Positions 1 to 6,195 are shown, numbered from the stretch's first letter. The stretch: DNA of 11,793 nucleotides from JBNJEM01 sp051745935 (GCA_051745935.1 JBNJEM010000188.1:1-11793); one strand, 5' to 3'. The notes: generated from the sequence alone by a model not told the origin. Program-made: numbers and translations.

Positions 1-645
1 TGCCCGCAAGCGTCGAGCGTCCTCCGCCTTCGAAGCCCGCTGACTGGCGTATTCCAGATAGGTCGCTGGCAACAGCGTGTCGGCCAGTTCCAAACGGAGG
101 GGCTCTGGTAATCCCAAAGCGTCCATTTTGATCGCAAACATCTGCCAGAAGAAGCTGATTGTCGCCACCATCGCTCCGATGTTCTTGCGTGCCTTGGCCA
201 TCAGTTTCCGACCGCTCCCCGAGACGTTGAATTCATCCGCCAGACCTTCCAACTGGTCAAAGCGTTGCTCCAGTGCCTGCTCCACCTGGGATGCGTCGCG
301 GGGGGCTCCGCTATGGAGATCAAAGGGGTGATAATCCTCGGAGATTCCACGGTTCTGATCACGGACCTGTTGCCGCCGAGCCTTGGCCGCCGCCACATCC
401 TTCGCGGCAGCAGCTTCTTGCTCCTGGGACAGTTGGATTTGCGTGTCGAACAAACTGGCGTGCGTCGAACCCACCTCCACCTTTTCGTGTTGCAGCCGAG
501 TGGTTTCTCGTTCCGCCCGCCGCGCTTTAGTACGCGCCTGCTGCACGGCCCCGTTGGCTTTTCCACTAAACGCTCCACTGACATCCTTTTGGATGTGGAA
601 GAGATCCGGAGAATGGTGCGCGCCCAAGCCGGTGACAGTGCTTGA
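1..645 (-). pseudogene. Transposase-like protein fragment (DUF6399-like), 5' end missing and running off the left edge
   Basis: The minus strand is open for 215 codons from 645 to 1, directly after an in-frame TGA at 648-646. No start codon lies near the beginning, so the N-terminus is missing. The stretch starts VTGLGAHHSPDLFHIQKDVS, which resembles the SPDLFH-type core of planctomycete and cyanobacterial transposase-like proteins (DUF6399 group, from memory). A long charged coiled-coil region follows (about residues 35-115, rich in A, Q, E, R), then RKLMAKARKNIGAMVATISFFWQMF near residues 155-180. Codon usage is coherent and there are no internal stops. The break coincides with the short motif GATCAAAG at 644-651, which recurs at other gene breaks here. 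The coding remnant is well supported; the family name is tentative. Confidence 0.6.
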
Positions 646-665
646 TCAAAGACCGCCCTTCATCG

Positions 666-695
666 CAGAGATCAAAGGGGCAGAGATCAAAGGGG
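666..695. repeat. 15-bp tandem direct repeat, two copies
   Basis: The unit CAGAGATCAAAGGGG occurs twice back to back at 666-680 and 681-695. It lies between the broken DUF6399-like gene and the RAYT remnant. Its core GATCAAAGGGG also occurs at 318-328 and, inverted, at 1496-1506. Confidence 0.8.
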
Positions 696-702
696 GCAGG
701 CC

Positions 703-900
703 TCTTTGTTGAAGCAGTTGGATGTGTTAATCTGCGGTTTTCGAATCTCGGAGACCAGCGCACATGCCACGACCACCACGTGCCGACGAAGCTGGAGGGT
801 TTTACCACGCCCTGAACCGAGGCAACCTTCGCGCAACCATCTTTCACAAAGAAGAGGACTTCGAGCCTTTCGAGAGAGCCGAAAGCAGACATGCTGATTT
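703..900 (+). mobile_element. Internally deleted RAYT (REP-associated tyrosine transposase) element, copy A
   Basis: This stretch aligns with 11582-11735 over its whole length. Both copies begin TCTTTGTTGAAGCAGTTGGA and end with a shared AAGCAGACAT-CTGATTT tail, while the middle differs by deletion. Shared outer ends with different internal losses suggest non-autonomous derivatives of one parent element. Copy A keeps the translation start and about 39 codons of the transposase; copy B has lost the start. The exact ends are inferred only from this two-copy alignment. Confidence 0.6.
764..880 (+). pseudogene. REP-associated tyrosine transposase (RAYT, Y1-type), N-terminal fragment
   Basis: The ATG at 764 opens a frame that reads MPRPPRADEAGGFYHALNRG, followed by NLRATIF and HKEEDFEPFERA. 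The FYHALNRGN..R..IF block is the typical N-terminal signature of RAYT/TnpA_REP proteins, which are HUH-type enzymes acting on single-stranded palindromic repeats. Only about 39 residues remain. The HxH metal-binding motif and the catalytic tyrosine, which lie further along in the family, are absent. After about 880 the frame runs on for roughly 80 codons through unrelated sequence antisense to an IS66 remnant and has no family character. The fragment cannot encode an active enzyme. Confidence 0.7.
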
Positions 901-904
901 GTGC

Positions 905-1126
905 CCTTATATTTTAACTCGCCAATTACAATTCTCAAGCGAGTGGGCGATGCTCCGTTCTCGGCCTTGTGCCGGCCCGCGTCCAGATGTGTCCGCCACC
1001 GATAGAAACTTGCGTCTGACACCCCTTCCCCTTCGAAAACCGCGTCACGGACAAATTGCTCTTGTGAAACCGGACCAGTCGATCGCGCCACACGACCTCC
1101 GCCGACTCATTTTGCCTGTGTCCCAT
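905..1126 (-). pseudogene. tnpA: IS66 accessory protein TnpA remnant, frameshifted and truncated
   Basis: A minus-strand ATG at 1126 follows a good ribosome site (AGGAG, about 8 nt upstream). The first frame reads MGHRQNESAEVVWRDRLVRF and HKSNLSVTRFSKGKG; the next frame continues VSDASFYRWRTHLDAG. Together they match the helix-turn-helix pattern of IS66 TnpA (WR.R..RF..S.LSV..FC..EGVS..SFY.WR). A one-base loss near 1040 (TTTTCG where TTTTGCG would give RFCEGEGVS) explains the shift. Homology fades after about residue 50 and the piece abuts the RAYT remnant at about 900. No TnpB or TnpC follows on this strand. It is oriented opposite to the TnpC remnant at 3008-5611, so it is probably from another IS66 copy. 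Confidence 0.6.
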
Positions 1127-1286
1127 TGAATGTCTCCTTGGTTCGTTCAGAGCAAGAATTGGCAGCCGTCCGATTATCGGCGCAGCGTGGTAGGCCACTT
1201 GGGGATGAAGGTTGGGTGGAGTCGATCGCCCGTCGTGTCAACCTCGAATCAACGATGCGTCCCCGCGGCAGAAAACGGGTTCGGTT

Positions 1287-1460
1287 CCTATGCCGTTGCG
1301 CTTTTTTCGGGGTTGACAATTGCTAGCATTCTGCGTTCCCGGCAAAAACCCAAGCTAGCGTGAGTTGATGGCGTTGATTTGTTGTCAGTCGGCAAAACAC
1401 AAACCGCTTGTTTCAAAGGTGTTGCTTGCTCGCTGGCTAAGAAAAGCGCAACGGCATAGG
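1287..1460. mobile_element. MITE-like element, 174 bp, with perfect 19-bp terminal inverted repeats
   Basis: CCTATGCCGTTGCGCTTTT at 1287-1305 is repeated as its exact reverse complement at 1442-1460. The 136-bp interior contains two GCTAGC sites and no convincing gene. No clear target duplication is seen beyond a shared TT on each side. The element sits between the IS66 TnpA remnant and the start of the broken pentapeptide gene. It could be a MITE, or part of a larger repeat unit extending to the GATCAAAGGGG motif at 1496-1506. Confidence 0.55.
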
Positions 1461-1495
1461 TTCGCTTCCCGAAAGACGACATCAAGGAGTCCTGA

Positions 1496-1506
1496 CCCCT
1501 TTGATC
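1496..1506 (-). repeat. Dispersed 11-mer GATCAAAGGGG, inverted copy
   Basis: GATCAAAGGGG appears at 318-328, 670-680 and 685-695 on the plus strand and here on the minus strand, with a shorter GATCAAAG at 644-651. On the minus strand it continues as AAAGGGGTCAGGACTCC. Two of these sites (644-651 and this one) sit exactly where gene homology starts or stops, which suggests repeat-mediated breakpoints. Confidence 0.5.
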
Positions 1507-1780
1507 AAATAAACTTGTCACGTTGCGACTTCGAGACGTGTGATTTGACCGGCACCGGGTTCGATAACGCGATCGTTGATGGCGTTAGGTTTCGATTCGA
1601 GATGCCAAAGGTCTGACGGCGGAGCAAATCAAGTCCACCTGGAATTACCGGAATAATCGCATGTCTCACATGGGGTTTTCTGCGGGGAAAGGTGTCGATA
1701 ACCGTTTTCCGCAGCGAGTCGCGGCGTGTTCAAATAACCAACGTCTTCTCAGTCGTCGGGGTAATGAGTGGGTTCACTGA
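1503..1780 (+). pseudogene. Pentapeptide-repeat protein fragment, N-truncated and frameshifted
   Basis: The first frame reads INLSR CDFET CDLTG TGFDN AIVDG, five consecutive pentapeptide units with the expected central L or F. Near 1590-1600 the frame changes, and the next frame continues DAKGLTAEQIKSTWNYRNNR and on to a TGA at 1778-1780. The GLTAEQIKSTWNY block is typical of the tail of planctomycete pentapeptide-repeat proteins (from memory). Pentapeptide repeats form a right-handed beta helix; the role of this protein is unknown. No start codon or ribosome site precedes the fragment, which begins at the GATCAAA motif next to the MITE-like element. It therefore looks like the 3' part of a gene cut by the repeat and then frameshifted. 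Confidence 0.6.
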
Positions 1781-1822
1781 GCGCGGGCACTCACTCCCCC
1801 GCCTCATTTGATTGCGCACCTC

Positions 1823-1840
1823 GCCGTTGTCGGCTTTTTT
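1823..1840 (+). terminator. Weak intrinsic terminator-like hairpin
   Basis: GCCG-TTGT-CGGC is followed directly by TTTTTT on the plus strand. The stem has only four G-C pairs, so it would be weak. It lies about 45 bp after the end of the pentapeptide fragment and faces the end of the convergent DUF2442 gene. Confidence 0.3.
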
Positions 1841-1897
1841 CGACGTCGGTCGCGGCGGCCCGATTACGCTGCGCGCACGAACGGGTTCCCCGCGGCC

Positions 1898-2194
1898 TTA
1901 CTTGTCAGGTTGATCCCGTGGTTCGCTGACTTCCATCCACTTAGGCAGGGGGGAGCCCGTTGCTCGGCTGTAGGCGGTTTCTGGGGCGATGTCTACCTCG
2001 TCGTCCCAGGTAACAACACCGAGCTCTGCGTTGACCTTGGCTCTCTTGAATACTTCTGGGTCGCGCAGCCGCGAGAAGACTCCGCCCTTGGCAATCATCG
2101 GCTTGCAATCGAGAATGCCCGACTTCCCATCCTCGAAGGTGAGATCCAACTTAAAATCATCCAGACACGTCACCTTGATCACATCGTGGTACAT
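1898..2194 (-). CDS. DUF2442 domain protein
   Basis: This 98-residue protein starts MYHDVIKVTCLDDFKLDLTF and contains DGKSGILDCKPMIAKGG, FSRLRDPEVFKRAKV and VTWDDEVDIAPETAY. That order is characteristic of DUF2442 proteins: a short beta-rich fold with F.DG..G..D and VTWD..VDIAPE.LY. The start at 2194 has a GAGG ribosome site 11 nt upstream. It lies 10 nt after the stop of the DUF4160 gene, so the two are almost certainly co-transcribed. DUF4160-DUF2442 pairs recur in many bacteria and have been suspected to act like toxin-antitoxin modules; that role is inference. Length is normal and the gene appears intact, unusual in this decayed region. Confidence 0.88.
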   Translation of the reverse strand: MYHDVIKVTCLDDFKLDLTFEDGKSGILDCKPMIAKGGVFSRLRDPEVFKRAKVNAELGVVTWDDEVDIAPETAYSRATGSPLPKWMEVSEPRDQPDK

Positions 2195-2204
2195 CGCAAG
2201 TTCC

Positions 2205-2465
2205 TCACTTGAGAGGCTCGATTTTGTTCGGTTGGCGACCTGCTCTCACCAACTCCCAGTCCTCCAGGAGTTCAGCTTGGTGCTCACCGGCCCATTCCAC
2301 GACCATCCGCAACGCCCTCCGGGGCAATTCACCCTCAAGCACGTCCATTGTCCGAATATCGATTGCCGCCTTATCCCCACCATAGCTCGCGTGGAAATGC
2401 GGAGGGTTGTGCTCGTCGAAGAACACCGCAATGACAATCCCGTAGAATCGACATATCTCCGGCAT
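2205..2465 (-). CDS. DUF4160 domain protein
   Basis: The protein has 86 residues from the ATG at 2465. It reads MPEICRFYGIVIAVFFDEHN, then PPHFHASYGGDKAAIDI, a near-perfect match to the DUF4160 signature (MPEI.RFYGI.I.M...EH.PPHFHA.Y). The conserved histidines in HNPPHFHA stand out, and an acidic C-terminal helix (ELLEDWELVRAG) follows. A TTG one codon earlier (2468) is also possible; GGAGG lies 6 nt before TTG and 9 nt before ATG. ATG is chosen because the family usually begins MPEI. The gene leads the DUF2442 gene by 10 nt in the same operon. Molecular function is unknown; a toxin or antitoxin role is only inference. The gene is intact. Confidence 0.88.
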   Translation of the reverse strand: MPEICRFYGIVIAVFFDEHNPPHFHASYGGDKAAIDIRTMDVLEGELPRRALRMVVEWAGEHQAELLEDWELVRAGRQPNKIEPLK

Positions 2466-2497
2466 CAAGCATTCCCTCCGTCAGCCATCCTTTTCCA

Positions 2498-2588
2498 GGC
2501 GAACGCTACGTATCACCGGGCCGCCGCCAAGTGACTCTCGATTCAAGGCCGACCGGATCGGTGGCTCCGGCGCATGCGTTTGTTAGGC
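2498..2588 (-). other. attC-like imperfect palindrome (candidate integron cassette site)
   Basis: Read on the minus strand, GCCTAAC (2588-2582, fits RYYYAAC) begins 4 nt after the zinc-ribbon gene's stop, and GTTCGCC (2504-2498) lies 91 bp from that start. GTT fits the R' core, but the rest departs from GTTRRRY. Between them the arms fold: 2509-2526 pairs with 2559-2578 in a stem of about 17 pairs, including G-U, with two extrahelical bases (2565 and 2573) on one side and an unpaired spacer next to the end boxes. The pairs near the ends are imperfect (5 of 7). Such a layout with asymmetric bulges is what attC sites show. No integrase gene is in the window, so this stays a candidate. Confidence 0.35.
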
Positions 2589-2592
2589 CACG

Positions 2593-2709
2593 CTACTTTG
2601 CCTTTGTGCCCTTGATGGGTGCCCCGCACTTCTTGCAGGACGTCGTGCTGTAGTTCTCTACCCAATTGTCAGTACCACACTTCCCGCACTTGATTTTCTC
2701 TCTCGCCAT
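2593..2709 (-). CDS. Small zinc-ribbon protein, 38 residues
   Basis: The protein starts MAREKIKCGKCGTDNWVENY and ends in CKKCGAPIKGTKAK. Two CxxC knuckles (CGKC at residues 8-11 and CKKC at about 26-29), each followed by G, mark a rubredoxin-like zinc ribbon. The frame stays open upstream to 2856, but GGAGGA sits 6 nt before the ATG at 2709, and the upstream part is encoded by the ISL3-type end repeat, so the short form is chosen. The tail is basic. The gene stands alone on the minus strand, about 128 bp upstream of the DUF4160 gene. Function is unknown; small zinc ribbons can bind nucleic acid or partner proteins. The strong ribosome site and paired cysteines argue that it is real. Confidence 0.68.
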   Translation of the reverse strand: MAREKIKCGKCGTDNWVENYSTTSCKKCGAPIKGTKAK

Positions 2710-2733
2710 GAGGATCCTCCAATTCGTTGGGTT

Positions 2734-2930
2734 GACTCTTCCGCTTCTAGGTGCAAACCCCGGGAAAAACGACGAACCCCTGCTACGTTTCCGTGCCACT
2801 TTTGCACCGGCCCGGCAGCCACGCTTTGCCGGTGCCGACAACCCGATTGCCAGCATAGCTGCTATTTAATCAGACGTTGGCAAGCCCTGTCAAGCGCCTG
2901 GATGGGGCCGGTAACCCGCGAAGGGGGGTG
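2734..2930 (+). mobile_element. Solo left end of an ISL3-type element (about 195 bp)
   Basis: From ACTCTTCCG onward this stretch matches 10352-10549 almost base for base until about 2930. The better copy begins GGCTCTTCCGTTTCTAGGTG, which resembles the terminal repeats of ISL3-family elements such as IS31831 (from memory). Here the second base is A instead of G. Inside, GGTGCAAA pairs with TTTGCACC and CGGCA with TGCCG, both kept in the two copies. No transposase follows; after 2930 IS66-related sequence begins. Confidence 0.6.
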
Positions 2931-3007
2931 GTAAGTATTCGGCGAAGGAGTGGAATTGGCAGAGAAACTGATCTGGCGGAGATTGGGCGGATATTGTAAT
3001 TCGGAGC

Positions 3008-3320
3008 ATGATGAGTGCTTCACTTGTGGAACGGATTCCAGTTGACGAACAGTTGCAGTCGCTGACAGATCTTGTCGGACGGTTGTAGCGCGAAGTGTGC
3101 GAACTGAGAGATCAGAACGCGGAATTACGTCAGCAGGCGTGCTCGTTGCGGTGCGGGCTATTGGAAAAGCCGGCATACTTGCGCGGTTGAACGCAACAAA
3201 AAGCTGCAAACCGAACTCGATCAGGCCAAGGCGGAGATTCGACAACTCAAAGCCGAACGCTTCGGCAAACAATCGGAAAAGCAATCATCCACCGATCGCT
3301 CCAATGAGCTCGATGGTCTA
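3008..3320 (+). pseudogene. tnpC: IS66 transposase TnpC, N-terminal part, with nonsense codon and frameshift
   Basis: The ATG at 3008 (or 3011) opens a frame containing VDEQLQSLTDLVGRL, an in-frame TAG at 3086-3088 where CAG would be expected, then REVCELRDQNAELRQQ. Near 3150-3160 the frame shifts and continues YWKSRH, RNKKLQTELDQAKAEIRQLK and AERFGKQSEKQSS. This is the N-terminal leucine-zipper-like coiled coil and FGK.SEK signature of IS66 TnpC. Homology stops at SNELDG (about 3320), where foreign sequence begins, and resumes near 4215. The two parts add up to roughly 570 codons, normal for the family, so the copy was full length before the interruption. It carries several independent inactivating changes and is an old remnant. 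Confidence 0.75.
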
Positions 3321-3925
3321 GCCTCGTCCGGGCCAGCTATGATCGCAGGCCTCTTAGATGTAGCCGGGAATAGGACTTCCACGAATCCGTAAGATTCAAT
3401 CTCCCTACGTAATTTTCGGATAAGCTTCTTGAACGTGGTACCGCGCTGGCGCGATATATAGCAGCACCGCAGAATAGAGGGCGCTTTCTGGCCACAGAGA
3501 TTCAGTGCGTAGACATGCTGCTTGTGGCTCCCGGTAGCTACGTCCCCCCGGTACTGACTCCAGGCGAATAGGAGAATATCCTTATAAGAATCCGGAAGCT
3601 CGCTGTCCCACAGACACCTGAATACCTGGACCTTACGGTTAGGGAGAGGCCGCAGGATGATCTCGCCGTCATCCTCGACGACCAGGAAGGGTTCGGTCTT
3701 ATTGGGCCACTGCTTGAGCCGCTGAAGGCTCGTGCTGAGGACTCTATCGGAGAGTCCTAGATCTTGCCGGATCCGCTTGCGGGTACGGTAGCAGGCTGGA
3801 TCGTCATGGTGGCTGGTGGCCTCTCGCAAATAGATCGCGAGCTTAGGAGTCGGCCAATCCATTTTTAGCGGTCCCGGCACGTGCCACAGGTCCGCATCGA
3901 GCTGGAAGAAACGAGGTTTCGCCAT
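3221..3925 (-). CDS. Unrecognised protein with two winged-helix-like domains, C-terminus fused to antisense IS66
   Basis: The start at 3925 (MAKPRFFQLDADLWHV) has AAGGA about 8 nt upstream; the frame is open to 3985, but that start lacks support. Residues about 25-98 look like a winged helix: a recognition-like segment RIRQDLGLSDRVLSTSLQRL followed by a wing, FLVVEDDGEIILRPL. Residues about 113-187 look like a second one: KDILLFAWSQY, then TTFKKLIRKLRREIESYGFV and EVLFP. Tandem winged helices occur in some plasmid replication initiators and regulators, but no family is recognised. From about residue 199 the frame reads antisense to the IS66 gene, so the native C-terminus is lost or replaced. 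It is the only gene in the segment interrupting IS66, and inverted repeats lie upstream. Confidence 0.55.
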   Translation of the reverse strand: MAKPRFFQLDADLWHVPGPLKMDWPTPKLAIYLREATSHHDDPACYRTRKRIRQDLGLSDRVLSTSLQRLKQWPNKTEPFLVVEDDGEIILRPLPNRKVQVFRCLWDSELPDSYKDILLFAWSQYRGDVATGSHKQHVYALNLCGQKAPSILRCCYISRQRGTTFKKLIRKLRREIESYGFVEVLFPATSKRPAIIAGPDEARPSSSLERSVDDCFSDCLPKRSALSCRISALA

Positions 3926-3981
3926 GGCCTTATCCTTCGACGACGAAAGAAAGTGTGGATAAGGCACGACCCTGAGGGGAC

Positions 3982-4055
3982 ACACCGGAGCATCGATCCC
4001 CCCAGGGCCTGGTTTTATGAATACATTCAGTGCGCATCTTGCCGTGCTCCGGTGT
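3982..4055. promoter_or_regulatory. Inverted-repeat region upstream of the winged-helix gene
   Basis: ACACCGGAGCA (3982-3992) is repeated as its exact reverse complement at 4045-4055. Inside the loop lies a near-palindrome TGAAT-AC-ATTCA (4018-4029). Both lie 57-130 bp upstream of the minus-strand start at 3925, where an operator or initiator-binding site could sit. No convincing -35/-10 pair was identified. The link to the gene is inference. Confidence 0.4.
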
Positions 4056-4214
4056 TATCCGGTCTCCCGTTGTCGGTGCCTAGTCAACAACGAGCGGATT
4101 CTGAGCCCTTGGGGGGGCGTCCTAACCTTCTTCGAGTCCAACGGAAGGCAAGAGAGAAAGCTTTCTGGGGACGCGGGAGGACGAAGAGGGCCCGGCAGCG
4201 TGGCCGAATCCTCC

Positions 4215-5611
4215 GGCCGTCGCGATCCACGGTCCCACGGTTCGGGGGAAATCAACCGCCAAAGAGAAACGCGGACAACAACCGGGACGCCCCGCTCCGA
4301 AGCGCAGAGATTACTCGCACTTACCGGCGCGCAAGGAACAGAGCGACCTGCCCGAGGATGAAAAAGTCTGTGAATGCTGCGGTAAGCCGATATAGGTTTA
4401 GCGACCTCGGGCAGAGTGACGCCACCGAACAAATCGAAATCGAAACCATGTTTTATCGTCGAGTCGTTCACCGCAAACGTTACCGGCAAACTTGTGACTG
4501 TGCGGATCGACGTCGAACCGTCACGGCGCCGCTGCCACCAAAGCTCCTTCCCAAGAGTATCCATGGCACCAGCCTGTGAGTTCATCTGCTGTTGGAAAAG
4601 TTTCACTTGCAGCGGCCCATGCATCGCGTCATCGAGCAACTTCGGCTGCTGGGACTGAGCCTCGCGCCGGGAACGATCAACGACGGACTGAAGCGAATCG
4701 AGCCGTTGTTCACACCACTCTACGATGCGATTCGTGCTCGCCACGTGCTGTCGGCATACTTTCAAGCCGATGAAACTCCATGGAAAGTTTTCGTGGAAAA
4801 ATCCGGGAAAACGGGTCATCTTTCTTGGTTGTGGCTGTTCGCGGGTGAAGAGTCGGTCGTTTATGTGCTGGATCCGAGCCGTAGCCACGACGTACCTCAA
4901 TCGCACTTTCCCGACGACGTGGAAGGCGTGATGATGGTGGATCGCTACAGCGGTTACAAGGCGATGGAGCAAGTCAAAGAGGGAAAACCGTTGCTGGCAT
5001 TCTGTTGGGCTCACGTACGCCGCGACTTTGTGCGAGTTGGCAAAGGCTACCCGGAACTGACGACCTGGGCGATTGCGTGGCTCAGCCGGATCCGCAAGTT
5101 GTATCGTCTCAATCGCGAGCGACTGCGGCACCCAATCGGCACGGTCGAGTTCGCGGCGGCAGATGCCCGATTGCGTCAGCATGTTGCCGCGATAGCGGAA
5201 CAGCGGGATCGCAAACTGGCCGACGGCAAGGTTCGCGAGCCGTGCCGCAAAGTCCTTGTGAGCCTGAACGAACATTGGAGCGGCTTGACTTTGTTCGTCG
5301 TGGATCCACGGATTCCGTTGGACAACAACTACGGCGAGCGACTGATCCGCAACCCGGCGGTGGGTCGCAAGAATTACTACGGTTCTGGAGCCGAGTGGGC
5401 AGCCCGTTTGGCGATGATGTTGTTCTCGATCTTTGCCACACTCGTTCTTTGGAAGATCAACCCTCGCAAGTGGCTAAGTTGGTACTTCGACGCTTGTGCG
5501 GCCAACGGCGGTAAAGCTCCAGACAATCCCGCATCTTTCTTGCCGTGGAACCTTTCGGAAGCTCGCTTGGCAGATCTACAAAGTTCGGCCAGTCCCCCCG
5601 ACACTTCCTAG
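4215..5611 (+). pseudogene. tnpC: IS66 transposase TnpC, remaining C-terminal part with intact DDE core
   Basis: After the foreign insert, IS66 coding resumes near 4215 (STAKEKRGQQPGRPAPKRR, then YSHLP). The zinc-binding block KVCECCGKPI is followed by a TAG and a frameshift near 4395; the next frame gives EQIEIE, YRRVVHRKRYRQTCDC and APLPPKLLPKSIHGTSL. A TGA at 4577-4579 replaces the usual Trp, after which the same frame is open to the stop at 5609-5611. The open 4592-5611 part keeps the catalytic triad in FQADETPW (D60 counted from 4592), MMVDRYSGYKAM (D117) and PLDNNYGERLIRNP (E249), plus the tail FLPWNLSEA. It has no good start or ribosome site of its own. IS66 transposases move DNA by DDE chemistry; this copy is inactive. 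Confidence 0.85.
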
Positions 5612-5684
5612 CGCACCGCCTTGTCGCCCCGCTCTCTACCACGTATTTCCGAGTCAGCGGAAGAAAACAGGCCAACCCCCCCCT

Positions 5685-5878
5685 TCGCGCTCGCCGCTGC
5701 GCCAGTCACTCCAGACCTTTGGCGATTGTTTACTATTCTCTTGTCAGATTCTACTGGAACATCCGTCTTAAGCGGCATTTGGGACGACGTCCATAAAGCG
5801 GCTACTAATAACCGAAATCCAATTAATTTGAGGACTTACGCACGCGAGCTCACAGCCGAGCTCGAAAACGCCGCATAA
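5685..5878 (+). pseudogene. C-terminal fragment of an unrecognised protein
   Basis: A plus frame reads TPDLWRLFTILLSDSTGTSV, then LSGIWDDVHKAATNNRNP, NLRTYARELTAELENAA and TAA at 5876-5878. It is somewhat richer in A/T than the IS66 sequence before it, and its final codons lie inside the 53-bp repeat. No start codon belongs clearly to it; the frame enters from sequence behind the IS66 end. It is probably the 3' end of a host or cassette gene cut by the IS66 element, but homology is not recognised. Confidence 0.3.
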
Positions 5879-6027
5879 CGCGCGCACTGTCGCGATCGCA
5901 CCCTGATCACTGAGGCCGCGAGTATCATCACGATGTTGTGATGTTGATACCTAAAAAACCCCTCCTTGAAGAATCTACTGAGCCGCGAAGAAAAATGCCC
6001 TTGGCGTTTATGCGCTTCCGGGTCCAT
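5836..6027 (-). CDS. Possible small protein, 63 residues, ending inside the 53-bp repeat
   Basis: The ATG at 6027 has a strong ribosome site (AGGGAGG, 8 nt before the start), the main reason for listing it. The product starts MDPEAHKRQGHFSSRLSRFF and contains KEGFFRYQHHNIVMILAASV, a short, partly hydrophobic segment. From about residue 42 the frame reads the minus strand of the 53-bp repeat and the end of the fragment at 5685-5878, so the tail is probably not original. It lies downstream of the membrane/TPR gene on the same strand. No family is recognised. Confidence 0.28.
   Translation of the reverse strand: MDPEAHKRQGHFSSRLSRFFKEGFFRYQHHNIVMILAASVIRVRSRQCARYAAFSSSAVSSRA
5851..5903. repeat. 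53-bp direct repeat, left copy
   Basis: This 53-bp stretch recurs in the same orientation at 9582-9634 with a single mismatch (A at 5854, G at 9585). It contains the palindromes CGAGCTCG and GCGATCGC and the run GCGCGC, and spans the codons ELENAA and stop of the preceding fragment. The two copies bracket about 3.7 kb holding the zinc-ribbon/TPR genes. Confidence 0.9.
5922..5950. other. Hairpin with 10-bp stem and 3-nt bulge
   Basis: GTATCA-TCAC pairs with GTGA-TGT-TGATAC around a 6-nt loop. The neighbouring homopolymer is on the wrong side for a terminator on either strand. It lies just inside the left 53-bp repeat; role unknown. Confidence 0.4.
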
Positions 6028-6057
6028 TGCTAGTTCCTCCCTATGATCGACCTTTTG

Positions 6058-6144
6058 CTAGCTCACGGCCGGGACTCCGAACACCGTGCCAACTGCTAGC
6101 GAAGTCCCTGTCGTTAACCGACTTCCGAGACGCTTCTTTGTCAA
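6058..6144 (-). pseudogene. Possible signal-peptide-like leader remnant, 28 codons
   Basis: GAGGAGG lies 4 nt before a TTG at 6144. The frame reads (M)TKKRLGSRLTTGTSLAVGTV then FGVPAVS and stops at a TAG at 6060-6058. The basic start followed by a hydrophobic core resembles the beginning of a secreted protein. With no mature part following, it is at best a remnant. It is too short to be sure of. Confidence 0.2.
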
Positions 6145-6195
6145 GGTGCCTCCTCACGCATATCAATAGGTCATCGCCTCCCGCCTCTTCTCTTG

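Noticed and set aside
1313..1341. Promoter from TTGACA at 1313-1318
   Set aside because: No acceptable -10 box follows at 16-18 bp, and no gene starts downstream.
1989..2534. 181-codon plus-strand open frame
   Set aside because: It is antisense to the DUF2442 and DUF4160 genes, both of which have strong family signatures.
4064..4155. tRNA-like stretch (CGGATTCTGAGCC and TTCGAGTCC)
   Set aside because: The acceptor arms could pair (CCGTTG/CAACGG), but no proper D stem, anticodon stem or T stem forms around the TTCGAGT loop.
4055..5275. 406-codon open frame on the minus strand
   Set aside because: It lies opposite the IS66 transposase, which has clear family motifs in the plus frame; the minus product shows no domain and reads through the insert border.
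5922..5950. Intrinsic terminator for the zinc-ribbon operon
   Set aside because: The hairpin is real, but the T-run on the minus strand comes before the stem, not after it.
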